Part shown: positions 1 to 8,367 of the stretch, piece after piece
How the letters are laid out: every line of letters begins with the position of its first letter
Numbering within the stretch: position 1 is the stretch's first letter
Origin: Christensenella sp. UBA7102
GTDB lineage: Bacteria; Bacillota; Clostridia; Christensenellales; UBA1750
Assembly (NCBI GenBank): GCA_002492415.1
Contig: DKYK01000031.1
Span: 9,328-73,327, forward strand
DNA: 64,000 bases
Direction of reading: 5' to 3'
Position numbers and translations under genes: made by a program
The notes under the pieces: generated by a model
The model's database searches: none
What the model was told of the DNA's origin: nothing
The model's input: only the letters and a program-made list of their open reading frames with translations

Positions 1-662
1 CTCATCAGCCACTCCTCGATGGTGTTGGCAAGTCCGCGCTTGAGCAGCACGGGTTTGTTGGTCTTGCCCACCGCTTTGAGCAGGTCAAAATTCTGCATGT
101 TTCGCGCGCCGATCTGAATCACGTCCACATACTCCACGAACTCGTCCAAGTGCTCGATGGCCATCAGCTCGGAGACGATGGGCAGGCCCGTCGCCTTGCG
201 CGCCTCCACCATCGCAAGGATGCCCTCTGTGCCCAGGCCCTGGAAGGCGTAGGGGCTGGTGCGGGGCTTGTACGCGCCGCCGCGCAGCATGGTTGCCCCC
301 GCCGCCTTGACGGCCGAAGCGATCTCCAGCGTTGGCTCCAGCCCCTCGATGGAGCAGGGGCCCGCGATGATGGCGATTTTTTCCTGCCCGCCGATTCTGA
401 CGCCGCCGCAGTCCACCACGGTATCCTCGGGATGGAAGAGGCGGTTTACCTTTTTGTATGGCGCGGAGACGCGGGTAATGGTGTCCACGAACGGGTTGAC
501 CGCGATCTGTGTCTCATCCACTACTGTCGTATCGCCCACCAGGCCGAACACGTTGTAATTATCGCCCGAGATCATGGTCACGGAAAGCCCCTGACCTTCG
601 AAATACTGTACCAGCTTGTTGACTTCATCCTGAGGAGCGCCCTTTTTCATCGAAATAATCAT
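1..662 (-). CDS. aroF: DAHP synthase (3-deoxy-7-phosphoheptulonate synthase), partial
   Basis: First enzyme of the shikimate pathway: condenses phosphoenolpyruvate and erythrose 4-phosphate in the cytosol. The gene reads leftward and leaves the window after about 220 codons, so the C-terminal part is missing. Residues 1-75 resemble the ferredoxin-like regulatory domain of class I-beta enzymes; the barrel carries GPCSIEG (101-107), KPRTSPY (132-138) and IGARNMQNF (184-192), all family signatures. The ATG at 662 has an AAGGA box just upstream. It lies 33 bases after aroQ and is the last visible gene of the aromatic operon, so it is probably controlled from the pheA promoter. The regulatory domain suggests feedback inhibition, but the ligand cannot be read from sequence. 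Confidence 0.95.
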   Translation of the reverse strand, partial: MIISMKKGAPQDEVNKLVQYFEGQGLSVTMISGDNYNVFGLVGDTTVVDETQIAVNPFVDTITRVSAPYKKVNRLFHPEDTVVDCGGVRIGGQEKIAIIAGPCSIEGLEPTLEIASAVKAAGATMLRGGAYKPRTSPYAFQGLGTEGILAMVEARKATGLPIVSELMAIEHLDEFVEYVDVIQIGARNMQNFDLLKAVGKTNKPVLLKRGLANTIEEWLM

Positions 663-695
663 GTGTTTATTCCTTTCGTGCGGAAAAACCGCGTG

Positions 696-1130
696 CTATT
701 TGCTCAGATAGTCCTTCAGAAAAAGAATGGCCTCTTCATAGCCCTTGATGCCGTGACCGTAAATGGTCTTGACGCATGCCATGCCCGGGTAGGAGCGGTG
801 CCGGAATTCCTCGCGTTCGTAGATGTTGGAGATGTGAATCTCCACAGCGGGCAGGCCCACCGCCTTGAGCGCATCCAGTATCGCCACCGATGTGTGCGTG
901 TAGGCGGCAGGATTCATCACGATGCCGTCCACGCGCCGGTAAGCGTCCTGAATCCAATCCACCAGCTGCCCCTCGTGGTTGGACTGCAGGCATTCCACTT
1001 CAATGCCCTCCCGTGCGCAGACGCTTTCGATATACTCCACCAGATCCGCGTAGGTGGTCCGGCCGTAGATATCGGGCTCGCGGATGCCCAGCATGTTGAT
1101 GTTGGGGCCGTTAAGAACAAGCAGTTTCAT
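696..1130 (-). CDS. aroQ: Type II 3-dehydroquinate dehydratase
   Basis: Converts 3-dehydroquinate to 3-dehydroshikimate, third step of the shikimate pathway. At 144 residues it has the usual length of the small dodecameric type II enzyme. Visible hallmarks are NGPNINMLG near the N-terminus, the catalytic tyrosine in DIYG (about residue 22), NPAAYTHTS, and EIHISN with the catalytic histidine near residue 98, followed by FRHRSY. Its start overlaps the end of the aroE/aroK fusion by 20 bases (1111-1130), implying translational coupling within the leftward operon. Nothing abnormal in the active site. Confidence 0.96.
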   Translation of the reverse strand: MKLLVLNGPNINMLGIREPDIYGRTTYADLVEYIESVCAREGIEVECLQSNHEGQLVDWIQDAYRRVDGIVMNPAAYTHTSVAILDALKAVGLPAVEIHISNIYEREEFRHRSYPGMACVKTIYGHGIKGYEEAILFLKDYLSK

Positions 1131-2364
1131 AGAATTTCTCCCTTATTTGCTGTACCGTGCAGCTGATCTCGCCGTTGTTTTCCACAATGAAGTCCGCATA
1201 TCCCCGGTAGAGCGGCAGGCGCTGTTCGTACATCGTCCGAACCGCCTCATAGCCGGAGGACAGCGGCCGCGCCGGGTCGGAGGGGATGAGGTTTTCCAAA
1301 TCGCGGTCGATGAAGCAAATCGCGCTGTTGTGCCGCAGCAGCCGCACGTTATCCGCATCTTTGATGACGCCGCCGCCCGTGGCGATCACAAGGCCCGTCT
1401 GCCCCGCGATCTGCCGCAGCGCCTCTTTCTCCTGCACACGAAAGCCCGCTTCGCCCACCTCGGCGAAGATGTCCACGATGGATTTTCCAGCCCGCTGCAC
1501 AATTCGCTCGTCCAGATCGACGAACTTCTTGCCCATCTGCTGCGCCAGAATCTGCCCCACGGTGGACTTTCCGCACGAGGGCATGCCGATCAGCGCCAGG
1601 TTTTTCCGGTCCGCGCACAACTGCGCATGCACCTGCGCAATGCGTTCGTCCAGCAGCTGCGCGCCGGTGAAGCGCTCGGCGGCGTACTTGGCTTGCGCCA
1701 CCAGCATCTCCAGCCCGTTGCAGTTGGGGATGGAGAGCGCGTCCGCCTGCTGCAGCAGCGCGGTCCTGAGGGGATTGTAGATCACATCCACCACCGCCAA
1801 CAGTTGCGGGAAGGCAGCAAGATCGATGGGACGTGCGTCCAGGTTCGGGTACATGCCCACCGGCGTGGTATTGATGAGCACGTCCGCATCCGCATGCGCA
1901 GCCATTGCCTGCTCGTAGCTGATGCGCCCCTCGCCCGCTGTGCGGGAGACGACGTACAGCTCCCGCGCGCCCCGGCGCCGCGCCACGGCAGACGCCGTCT
2001 TGCACGTGCCGCCTGAGCCCAGGATCAGCACCTTCTTGCCTTCCAGCACAAAACCGTGTCTGTCCAGCAGGTACTCGATGCCGGCAAAGTCCGTGTTGTA
2101 GCCGTAGAGCAGTCCTCCGCGGTTGACTACGGTATTTACCGCGCCGATGGCCTGAGCCGCGGGGTCGATAAACGCAAGGTAGGGGATCACCGTCTCCTTG
2201 TAGGGGATGGTCACGTTGATGGCGGCAAACTCCCGGCGCGTAAGGAACCCGTCCACCTCATCCCGCGCCAGCGGAATGAGGTCGTAGGTATAGTCGCACA
2301 GCTGCTCGTGGATGAGTTTGGAGAAGCTATGGCCCAGCTTTTCACCGATCAGTCCGTAGCGCAT
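1111..2364 (-). CDS. aroE/aroK: Bifunctional shikimate dehydrogenase - shikimate kinase fusion
   Basis: One 417-residue reading frame carries two consecutive pathway enzymes. Residues 1 to about 250 are shikimate dehydrogenase (3-dehydroshikimate to shikimate, NADPH): GHSFSK for substrate, NVTIPYKE with the catalytic lysine, NTDFAG, and the GSGG nucleotide loop. From about residue 255 it is shikimate kinase (shikimate to shikimate 3-phosphate): Walker A GMPSCGKST, DLDERI, FRVQEKEAL and the ATGGGV shikimate-binding loop. Both halves look catalytically complete. A longer frame starts at 2418, but ATG 2364 has AAAGGAG eight bases upstream and gives a standard AroE N-terminus. It overlaps the end of aroC by 16 bases and the start of aroQ by 20. 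Confidence 0.95.
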   Translation of the reverse strand: MRYGLIGEKLGHSFSKLIHEQLCDYTYDLIPLARDEVDGFLTRREFAAINVTIPYKETVIPYLAFIDPAAQAIGAVNTVVNRGGLLYGYNTDFAGIEYLLDRHGFVLEGKKVLILGSGGTCKTASAVARRRGARELYVVSRTAGEGRISYEQAMAAHADADVLINTTPVGMYPNLDARPIDLAAFPQLLAVVDVIYNPLRTALLQQADALSIPNCNGLEMLVAQAKYAAERFTGAQLLDERIAQVHAQLCADRKNLALIGMPSCGKSTVGQILAQQMGKKFVDLDERIVQRAGKSIVDIFAEVGEAGFRVQEKEALRQIAGQTGLVIATGGGVIKDADNVRLLRHNSAICFIDRDLENLIPSDPARPLSSGYEAVRTMYEQRLPLYRGYADFIVENNGEISCTVQQIREKFYETACS

Positions 2365-3470
2365 GCCGGCTCCTTTCTGGCCCATAAATAGCCGTAGCGC
2401 CCCATCATCAGGTCGCACAGCACAATGGCCGTCGCCGCATCCACCACGCAGCGCGCACGGTGGAAGATCGCCGGGTCGTGCCGCCCCTCGATCACGAGCT
2501 TTGCGGGCTTCCCGGTCGCAAGGTCGATGGTATCCTGTTCCCTGTAGATGGAGGGCGTGGGTTTGACCACCGTGGAGAATACCACGGGCATGCCATTGGT
2601 GATGCCGCCGTTGATGCCGCCGTTGTGGTTGGTGCGCGTGCGCAGTCTGCCATCCGCAACGCCTAAAATCGCGTCGTTGGCCTGGCTGCCCAGCAGGTCC
2701 GCAAAGCCGAAGCCGGCGCCGAACTGCACGCCCTTGACTGCCGGAATGCCGAACAGCAGCGCCGACAGCTCACCCTCCACCGTGTGCAGCATGGGCTCGC
2801 CGATGCCCGCGGGCAGCCCATACACCGCCGTCTCCAACACCGCGCCCACCGAATCGCCCTCGCGCTGCGCCCGTTCGATGATGGCATGAATCCTGCGTCC
2901 CGCGTCCGCATCCAGCACCGGGAAGTCCGGGCCGTCCAGCACTGCAATGTCCGATGCGAGATCGTCCTGATTAAAGGGCCGATCACAGGCGTCCTGACAG
3001 CGCAGAATGTGCGTGCCGATCACGATGCCGTGCCCGGAGAGAATCTGCTCGAAGATCGCGCCCGCCGCCACCAGCCCTGCGGTCACGCGGCCGGAGAAGT
3101 GCCCGCCGCCCCGCGCGTCCTGATAGCCGCCATATTTTGCAAATGCCGAAAAGTCCGCGTGCGAGGGGCGGGGGAGAAACTTCATCTTCTCATAGTCCCG
3201 CGAGCGCTGGCTGGTGTTTTCAATCACAAAAGTCAAGGGCGTGCCCGTAGTATGGCCCGCAGTATAACCGCTTAAAAACCTGAACTCGTCGGCTTCCTGG
3301 CGCTGCGTGGAGATTTTGCCTGCGGGCCTGCGCTTGGTCAGCTCCGCGCGGATGCGACCCAGATCCAGCTCAATGCCCGCCGGCAGGCCGTCCAGCACAA
3401 AGCCCACTGCCGGCCCATGGGACTCGCCAAATATCGTAAGGGTAAAATTGCGTCCGATTGTGCTTCTCAT
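2349..3470 (-). CDS. aroC: Chorismate synthase
   Basis: Last common step: 5-enolpyruvylshikimate 3-phosphate to chorismate, using reduced FMN. 373 residues, normal length. The three classical signatures are present: GESHGPAVG near the N-terminus, the SHADFSAFAKYGGYQDARGG stretch with RGGGHFSGR, and GRHDP near the C-terminus. ATG 3470 is preferred over an in-frame ATG at 3485 because GGAG sits eight bases before it, whereas the upstream ATG abuts its only purine run. It is 17 bases downstream of aroB and overlaps the aroE/aroK start. The EPSP synthase gene aroA, which makes its substrate, is not in this window. Confidence 0.96.
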   Translation of the reverse strand: MRSTIGRNFTLTIFGESHGPAVGFVLDGLPAGIELDLGRIRAELTKRRPAGKISTQRQEADEFRFLSGYTAGHTTGTPLTFVIENTSQRSRDYEKMKFLPRPSHADFSAFAKYGGYQDARGGGHFSGRVTAGLVAAGAIFEQILSGHGIVIGTHILRCQDACDRPFNQDDLASDIAVLDGPDFPVLDADAGRRIHAIIERAQREGDSVGAVLETAVYGLPAGIGEPMLHTVEGELSALLFGIPAVKGVQFGAGFGFADLLGSQANDAILGVADGRLRTRTNHNGGINGGITNGMPVVFSTVVKPTPSIYREQDTIDLATGKPAKLVIEGRHDPAIFHRARCVVDAATAIVLCDLMMGRYGYLWARKEPACATD

Positions 3471-3487
3471 GTGCTTTTCTCCCATCC

Positions 3488-4486
3488 TTACAACAGTGCA
3501 CGGATGTCGTCGTAGCGCATCTTTTCCAGGCGGTAACCGCCCACTTCATCCACCTTGACTACGCTGACGGCCGTTCCGTCCCCCTTTTTGTCGTGCGTCA
3601 GCGCTGCGTAGACCGCATCCTTGTCCACCTCAGTGTGCGTGGGCAGGCCGAGCTTGTCCAGTATGCGCTCGCAGCGTGCCCGCAGCGCCTCGTCGCCGAA
3701 AAAGTAGAGCATGCCCAGTCCTACGCACTCGCCGTGATACAGGTCGGACAGCTGCCCCGCACTCTCGATGCCGTGACCGATGGTGTGGCCGAAATTCAGG
3801 CTCTTGCGCTCGTTTTGCTCGGTCTCGTCGATCTCCACCACGCGCGCCTTGGCCGCGATGGCCCGATAGATGATCTCATCCAGATGAGAACGCCAATCGT
3901 CCGCTTCAAACAAACGGATGATCTCCGGGTCGGCGATAAAGCCCATCTTTACGGCCTCTGCAAGGCCGTTGGAAAAGTGCCGCGGCGGAAGCGTCTTAAG
4001 CACGTCGCCGTCGATGAACACCGCCCGCGGCTGGTGGAACGCGCCAATGATGTTTTTGACGCCGGCCAGATTGATCGCCATCTTGCCGCCCACCGACGAG
4101 TCGATCTGCGACAGCGTGGTGGTGGGGATGCCTACAAAGTCAATTCCGCGCATGAAGCTTGCCGCCGCGAATCCCGAAAGGTCGCCCACGACGCCGCCGC
4201 CCAGGCCGATCACCAGATCCCTGCGCGTAAAGCCGTGCTCCAGCAGCGCAGTACACAGCGCCTCAAACACAGGAAAGGACTTTGCGCCTTCACCCATGTG
4301 CACCGTATGGACAAAGCCCTGCGGGCACTGGGCCAGCAGCTGCTGCGCGTATTGCGCGGGTACGCCGTCATCCGTCACGATCATGACCTTGCGATCCAGA
4401 TTCACATGCTCGCCGATGCGCCCGAGCACACCGCGCTCAAAGGTGATGGGGTACGACCGCGCGCCAAGTTTTACCGTAAGAACCAT
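3488..4486 (-). CDS. aroB: 3-Dehydroquinate synthase
   Basis: Second shikimate step: cyclises DAHP to 3-dehydroquinate with NAD and a divalent metal. 332 residues, slightly short of the common 350-360 but complete. The nucleotide and metal regions are visible: GLGGGVVGDLSGFAAA, PTTTLSQIDSSVGGK, and the histidine-rich FGHTIGHGIES. ATG 4486 follows a GGGAGG box. It lies 92 bases after pheA on the same strand with no obvious terminator between, so it is likely second in the operon. Confidence 0.96.
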   Translation of the reverse strand: MVLTVKLGARSYPITFERGVLGRIGEHVNLDRKVMIVTDDGVPAQYAQQLLAQCPQGFVHTVHMGEGAKSFPVFEALCTALLEHGFTRRDLVIGLGGGVVGDLSGFAAASFMRGIDFVGIPTTTLSQIDSSVGGKMAINLAGVKNIIGAFHQPRAVFIDGDVLKTLPPRHFSNGLAEAVKMGFIADPEIIRLFEADDWRSHLDEIIYRAIAAKARVVEIDETEQNERKSLNFGHTIGHGIESAGQLSDLYHGECVGLGMLYFFGDEALRARCERILDKLGLPTHTEVDKDAVYAALTHDKKGDGTAVSVVKVDEVGGYRLEKMRYDDIRALL

Positions 4487-4578
4487 ACTGCCATCCTCCC
4501 AGTTTGTAAACTGATGTCTGAAACAAAAAGGGAACGATGTTTGTCACCGCTCCCCGCTCGTATCCCGCCGGTGCATGC

Positions 4579-5661
4579 TTATGCATCGGACTTTTCTATG
4601 GTGTAGGTGCCCAGCACCTTGATCTGCGTGCACACCTTGTGCAGCTCTGTCAGCAGGGAAGAGGCGGCCGCGCCGGACAAATTGCCGACCACCTCGATAT
4701 AGAAATAGTATTGCCAAGGAACGTCTTTGAGCGGGCGGGACTTGATGCACTCCAGGTTAAAACCCAGATTGCTGATGGTATACATGACCTTTGCCAGCTG
4801 CCCGACCTCATGATTGACGGTAAACAAAAGGCTAAATCGATCGCCGTTTTCGGCCATCGATTTAGCGATGATGATAAATCGTGTGGTATTGTCGTCCTTC
4901 GTGTTGATATCCGCCGCCAACACGGAAAGGCCATAGAACTCAGCGGTAGCCAAAGAAGCGATCGCACCGCAGGTGGGGTCGCCCAGTTCCTCGATGTATT
5001 TGGCCGCAAGCGAAGTGGAGACATACGTCTCCTGACGGATGCCTGCGTTGTTCAGGTATTCGCGGCACTGCATCAGCGCCTGCGGATGCGAGTAGACCGT
5101 GCGGATGTCCGCAGCGGCGGCGCCGGGCAGCCCCAGCAGGTTCTGCCGGATCTTGAGGTCATACATGCCGCGGATATACAGATCGTGCGAGCGCAGCAGA
5201 TCCAGTATGTTGCCCACGTCGCCCGTATTGCTGTTCTCAAAGGGGATAACGCCGTAGGAGATGTTACCCGCCTGCACAGCGTCGAAGATCTCCTCAAAGG
5301 TATCAAAGGAGACGGTGCGCTCGCAGGGGAAGAGGTTCTTTGCCGCCGCGTGGGTATGGCTGCCCTCCGCGCCGAAATAGCCTACGACGGTGGAGCGGAT
5401 CAGCGTGGACTGATAGTTCTTGGACAACGCCATGTTGTGGCGGATGAAGTCCTCATAGTAGGGAAGGTAGCGCAGATCCTGCACATAGGCGCAGTTTTTG
5501 CGGATGACGGCCTCCTCGCGCGCTGCGTCGAAAATGGGCAGATGCCGCTCCGCCTTGTAGTGCGCAACGGATTCCACAGCCTGCATGCGCTTGCAGAACA
5601 GCTCGGCCATCTGCTTGTCCACTTCGTTGATGACCAAGCGCGCTTGCTCCAGCTCCGTCAT
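4579..5661 (-). CDS. pheA: Bifunctional chorismate mutase - prephenate dehydratase (P-protein)
   Basis: Chorismate to prephenate to phenylpyruvate, committed to phenylalanine. 360 residues in three parts: an AroQ-type chorismate mutase helix bundle (about 1-90, with RLVINEVDKQM-like start and KRMQAVESVAHYK), prephenate dehydratase (about 92-270, from VGYFGAEGSHTHAAA to the DDNTTRF motif whose Thr-Arg-Phe is catalytic), and a C-terminal ACT domain (about 275-355, with NLGFNLECIKSRP, the usual ESRP phenylalanine-binding motif in slightly altered form, Lys for Glu). First gene of the leftward aromatic operon, 54 bases from an extended -10 promoter. Confidence 0.95.
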   Translation of the reverse strand: MTELEQARLVINEVDKQMAELFCKRMQAVESVAHYKAERHLPIFDAAREEAVIRKNCAYVQDLRYLPYYEDFIRHNMALSKNYQSTLIRSTVVGYFGAEGSHTHAAAKNLFPCERTVSFDTFEEIFDAVQAGNISYGVIPFENSNTGDVGNILDLLRSHDLYIRGMYDLKIRQNLLGLPGAAAADIRTVYSHPQALMQCREYLNNAGIRQETYVSTSLAAKYIEELGDPTCGAIASLATAEFYGLSVLAADINTKDDNTTRFIIIAKSMAENGDRFSLLFTVNHEVGQLAKVMYTISNLGFNLECIKSRPLKDVPWQYYFYIEVVGNLSGAAASSLLTELHKVCTQIKVLGTYTIEKSDA

Positions 5662-5714
5662 GTCCCTTCGCTCTCCTCCGCAAGGATTTGTTACCGCTCG
5701 CGCGGAATAGAGTC

Positions 5715-5742
5715 AGTATAGCACACTTCCCATCAAAATCAA
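5715..5742 (-). promoter_or_regulatory. Promoter of the aromatic operon
   Basis: Reading leftward: -35 TTGATT (5737-5742), 16-base spacer, -10 TATACT (5715-5720) preceded by TGC, an extended -10. The -35 box touches the 3' arm of the 5741-5777 hairpin. It lies about 54 bases before the pheA start. Confidence 0.7.
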
Positions 5743-5777
5743 ACCCGCATTGCATAAAAATAACACAATGCGGGTTT
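5741..5777 (-). terminator. 12-bp perfect inverted repeat between the AIM24 gene and pheA
   Basis: Arms 5741-5752 and 5766-5777 are exactly complementary around a 13-base AT-rich loop. It follows the leftward AIM24 gene by about 50 bases and immediately precedes the pheA promoter. There is no strong U-run after the stem, so it is either a weak terminator or an operator/attenuator-like element for the aromatic operon. Confidence 0.55.
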
Positions 5778-5829
5778 CCGCTGTATGTTTTAGCAGAGCA
5801 TGGGAACGAGAGACGGAAGCGCATGCGCC

Positions 5830-6516
5830 TCAGTCATCCCTGGGCCTGGGAAGATAAGGCACCACGCGTCCGGCAAACTCCGGCATGGAGATGGTCTGCA
5901 GCCACGCCTTGCCCGGACCCTGCAGCACCGTCAGAAACAGCCCCTCGCCGCCGAACAGCACGTTCTTAAAGCCGCGCACGACCTCTACGTTGTAGCCCAC
6001 GTTTGCCTCGAAGACCGCCACATTGCCCGTGTCTACCTTCAAACGCTCGCCGGCTGCAAGCTCATGGGCGACCGCATGGCCGTCTATCTCCAGGAAAGCG
6101 AGCCCCGTGCCGCTGAGTCGCTGCAGCATGAACCCTTCGCCGCCGAACAGCCCGCCGCCGAAGCTGCGCGTGAATTCTACCGACAGATTAACCCCTGGCG
6201 TCGCGCAAAGGAACGCGCTCTTCTGGCAGATGTACTCCTGCCCCGGCTTGACCTCCAGCACCAGTATGGAGCCGGGAAAAGTGGAGGCCAGCGCGATCTG
6301 CCGACCGTCCTGCTGCGCTGTGTACGTCGCCATGAACAGCGACTCTCCCGTGAACATGCGTCCCAGACCGCCCAGCAGACCGCCGCGCATATTGGTGTCC
6401 ATCGCGATGCCGTCGCTCATCCAGCTCATGCCGCCCGACTGCGTGTAGATGCTCTCGCCCCGGTTCAGTTCAATAATGGCAACGGGCAGCGATCCGCCCT
6501 CGATTCTGTATCTCAT
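5830..6516 (-). CDS. AIM24 / TIGR00266 family protein
   Basis: A 228-residue all-beta protein of the AIM24 family (named for a yeast mitochondrial protein; bacterial function unknown, sometimes linked to membrane or tellurium-stress loci). Visible family features are the glycine-rich repeats GGLLGGLGRM, GGGLFGGEG and LFGGEGLF, with GTGLAFLEIDG and PGKAWLQTI. A longer frame reaches 6630, but ATG 6516 has AAGGAGGG ten bases upstream and gives the typical MRYRIEGGS start. That ribosome site is one arm of a perfect 12-bp inverted repeat (6523-6534 with 6573-6584), suggesting translational control. It follows the ADP-ribosylglycohydrolase gene and may be cotranscribed with it. Confidence 0.88.
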   Translation of the reverse strand: MRYRIEGGSLPVAIIELNRGESIYTQSGGMSWMSDGIAMDTNMRGGLLGGLGRMFTGESLFMATYTAQQDGRQIALASTFPGSILVLEVKPGQEYICQKSAFLCATPGVNLSVEFTRSFGGGLFGGEGFMLQRLSGTGLAFLEIDGHAVAHELAAGERLKVDTGNVAVFEANVGYNVEVVRGFKNVLFGGEGLFLTVLQGPGKAWLQTISMPEFAGRVVPYLPRPRDD

Positions 6517-6522
6517 AACACA

Positions 6523-6584
6523 CAAACCCTCCTTGCTCCATATCTCATGGTTTGGTTCCATGTTATTACAGAAAGGAGGGTTTG
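6523..6584 (-). promoter_or_regulatory. Intercistronic hairpin sequestering the AIM24 ribosome-binding site
   Basis: On the leftward transcript, bases 6584-6573 read CAAACCCTCCTT and bases 6534-6523 read AAGGAGGGTTTG, perfectly complementary over 12 bases. The second arm contains the whole Shine-Dalgarno sequence of the 6516 start. A nested 5-bp stem (6546-6550 with 6558-6562, loop of 7) sits inside. No U-run follows, so this is more like a translational switch than a terminator. Confidence 0.6.
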
Positions 6585-6631
6585 ACCAGCTTCTTTGTTC
6601 CAAAACCACACAGATGCCGCCGAAAACCACA

Positions 6632-8200
6632 CTATTGCCGCGGCTGATTGGGAATGGGGTACAGCTCCGGCTTCTTTTCCCACACCGTAGGCACCGGCTC
6701 GCCGCCCTCGTTGAGCAGCACGAAGGGCACGCAGTGCGTCATCCCTTTCTTGTTCTCCTCAAACGTCAGCTCCGCAACGAATCGGTAGACCGGACGCGTC
6801 ATCTGCTCGACCATCACCTCATACTCCACCGCGCGCACACCGCCGCCGTGGTGCGGCATGGTCAGAAACGCCACCTGATCCTTGCCCGGCAGCACCTGCA
6901 CCTCGTCCTGGGCGTATAGGTGCACCTGCACGCGGTCGGCCGACACGTATTTGTCGCTGTTGCTCAGCACCAGCCGCAGCTTTTTGGGTACGCCGGGCCG
7001 CAGCACCGGTTCGCCGCAATAGTCCAGCCGCACCGTCAGGTAGGGGAAGGCGTAGCGCACCGTGTTCAGATCGTCGTATGCGTTCCGGAAGTAGTCCCGC
7101 GCGTGGAAGTCGGGCACTTCGCCCGCGCCTTCCGCTTCAAACTGGATGTCCAGATGGAAGTGCTCCACAGCCTTGATAAACAGTTGCTCCACGCGCGCGC
7201 TCATTTCATCAATGGTGGCGGGAATCCGGCCGTAGAGCCGGAAGGGATCCAGCGACACCGTCTTGATCCCTCTGCCGATGGGCGCGATCCACTTTTCGTC
7301 GATGCAGTCTACGCCGTACATCAGCCCGTACATCGCCGCGATGGTGCCCGCGGTGCAGTCCGTATCCTCGCCAAAGTACACCGCGGTGCAGATGGAGCGG
7401 TCAAAATCTCCCGCGCACGCCAGCATGGAGTACACCATGATGAACAGGTTGCTGGGCACGTCCCAGCCCATTTTGCCCTCTTTGTAGCCCGCGGCCTCGT
7501 CCTCCGAGCTGATGTAGTGCCACTCGATGTGTCCGATCCAGTTGTCCAGCATCACCTTGCGGGCGTCCTCCCTGCTCATGCCCGCCCTTGCACAGGCGGC
7601 GCCGTGGCGCACTGCGCGCGCAACCGCGCACTCCTCCGGAATGTAGGAAAGCCCGATCTCCACCAGTTTGTCCAGGTCCGTCTCAAAGAAGCAAGCCGAC
7701 TCCATGGCCGCAACGAACACTTCGGCGTACACGCCCTCGCCGTTGCCGTGGTCGATCGTCGCATCCTCGATGGCGTAGCGCGCCGCCAGCTCCGGGTGTC
7801 CGGGAAACAGGCAGGCCCAGATCTCTGAGCGGATAAAGGAGCCGCAGCTGTCCTTGAATTCGTTGTTGTGCGTGCCCGCAACCGGCGGCTGCAGCCCCGC
7901 GCGCAGGTTGGTCTTGGCGATGCCGTATTCGCCATGGGTGAAGATCATCAGCTCGTTGAAGTACTGCCCCAGGTCCTTGCTGTCCACGTCCAGCCCCTTG
8001 TCCTCCAGCGCCAGCAGCCAAAGCACCTGAATGTCCAGATCGTCGTTGGGCAGCGGTTCGCCCGTCATTTTATGCGTATAATAAACAACCTCGTTCTTCT
8101 GGCGATTCCACTCCATGGGCATACCCAGCGTGCCGCCCACATTTTTGCCGATCCAGCAGCCCAACATGCGGCGACGATAGTCGGAAAGAGAAAGATACAT
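6632..8200 (-). CDS. ADP-ribosylglycohydrolase-family protein with extra C-terminal domain
   Basis: 522 residues. The N-terminal 330 or so match the DraG/ADP-ribosylglycohydrolase fold: GCWIGKNVGGTLGMPME at the start, NDDLDIQ as the first acidic metal site, and GEDTDCTAGTIAAMYG, the typical second metal-binding motif. The C-terminal 150 residues read as beta-strands (for example RLVLSNSDKYVSADRVQV) and resemble an Ig-like sandwich, an inference. Typical family members are about 300 residues. True substrate is unknown: the fold removes ADP-ribose from proteins but also occurs beside sugar genes. ATG 8200 has AGGAGG upstream; the longer frame to 8305 lacks one. Confidence 0.87.
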   Translation of the reverse strand: MYLSLSDYRRRMLGCWIGKNVGGTLGMPMEWNRQKNEVVYYTHKMTGEPLPNDDLDIQVLWLLALEDKGLDVDSKDLGQYFNELMIFTHGEYGIAKTNLRAGLQPPVAGTHNNEFKDSCGSFIRSEIWACLFPGHPELAARYAIEDATIDHGNGEGVYAEVFVAAMESACFFETDLDKLVEIGLSYIPEECAVARAVRHGAACARAGMSREDARKVMLDNWIGHIEWHYISSEDEAAGYKEGKMGWDVPSNLFIMVYSMLACAGDFDRSICTAVYFGEDTDCTAGTIAAMYGLMYGVDCIDEKWIAPIGRGIKTVSLDPFRLYGRIPATIDEMSARVEQLFIKAVEHFHLDIQFEAEGAGEVPDFHARDYFRNAYDDLNTVRYAFPYLTVRLDYCGEPVLRPGVPKKLRLVLSNSDKYVSADRVQVHLYAQDEVQVLPGKDQVAFLTMPHHGGGVRAVEYEVMVEQMTRPVYRFVAELTFEENKKGMTHCVPFVLLNEGGEPVPTVWEKKPELYPIPNQPRQ

Positions 8201-8314
8201 GATCGTGATCCTCCTGAGTGAGTTGTTTGGGTCTTCTCCATTATACCCCATCTCTCGCCGCTTGCATAATGAATTTTTACGCATCGGTTTACGGATTGTT
8301 AACAATACTTTTGA

Positions 8315-8343
8315 TTGACAAACTTTAATTTGCGCACTAAAAT
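8315..8343 (+). promoter_or_regulatory. Promoter of the metNIQ T-box transcript
   Basis: TTGACA (8315-8320), 17-base spacer, TAAAAT (8338-8343): a near-consensus sigma-A promoter ending about 25 bases before the T-box stem I. Confidence 0.8.
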
Positions 8344-8367
8344 ATAGCCAACTTAATACTCCTTTGA

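Noticed and set aside
150..1166. Rightward 338-codon frame across aroF and aroQ
   Set aside because: Antisense to well-supported aro genes; composition reflects GC-rich third codon positions.
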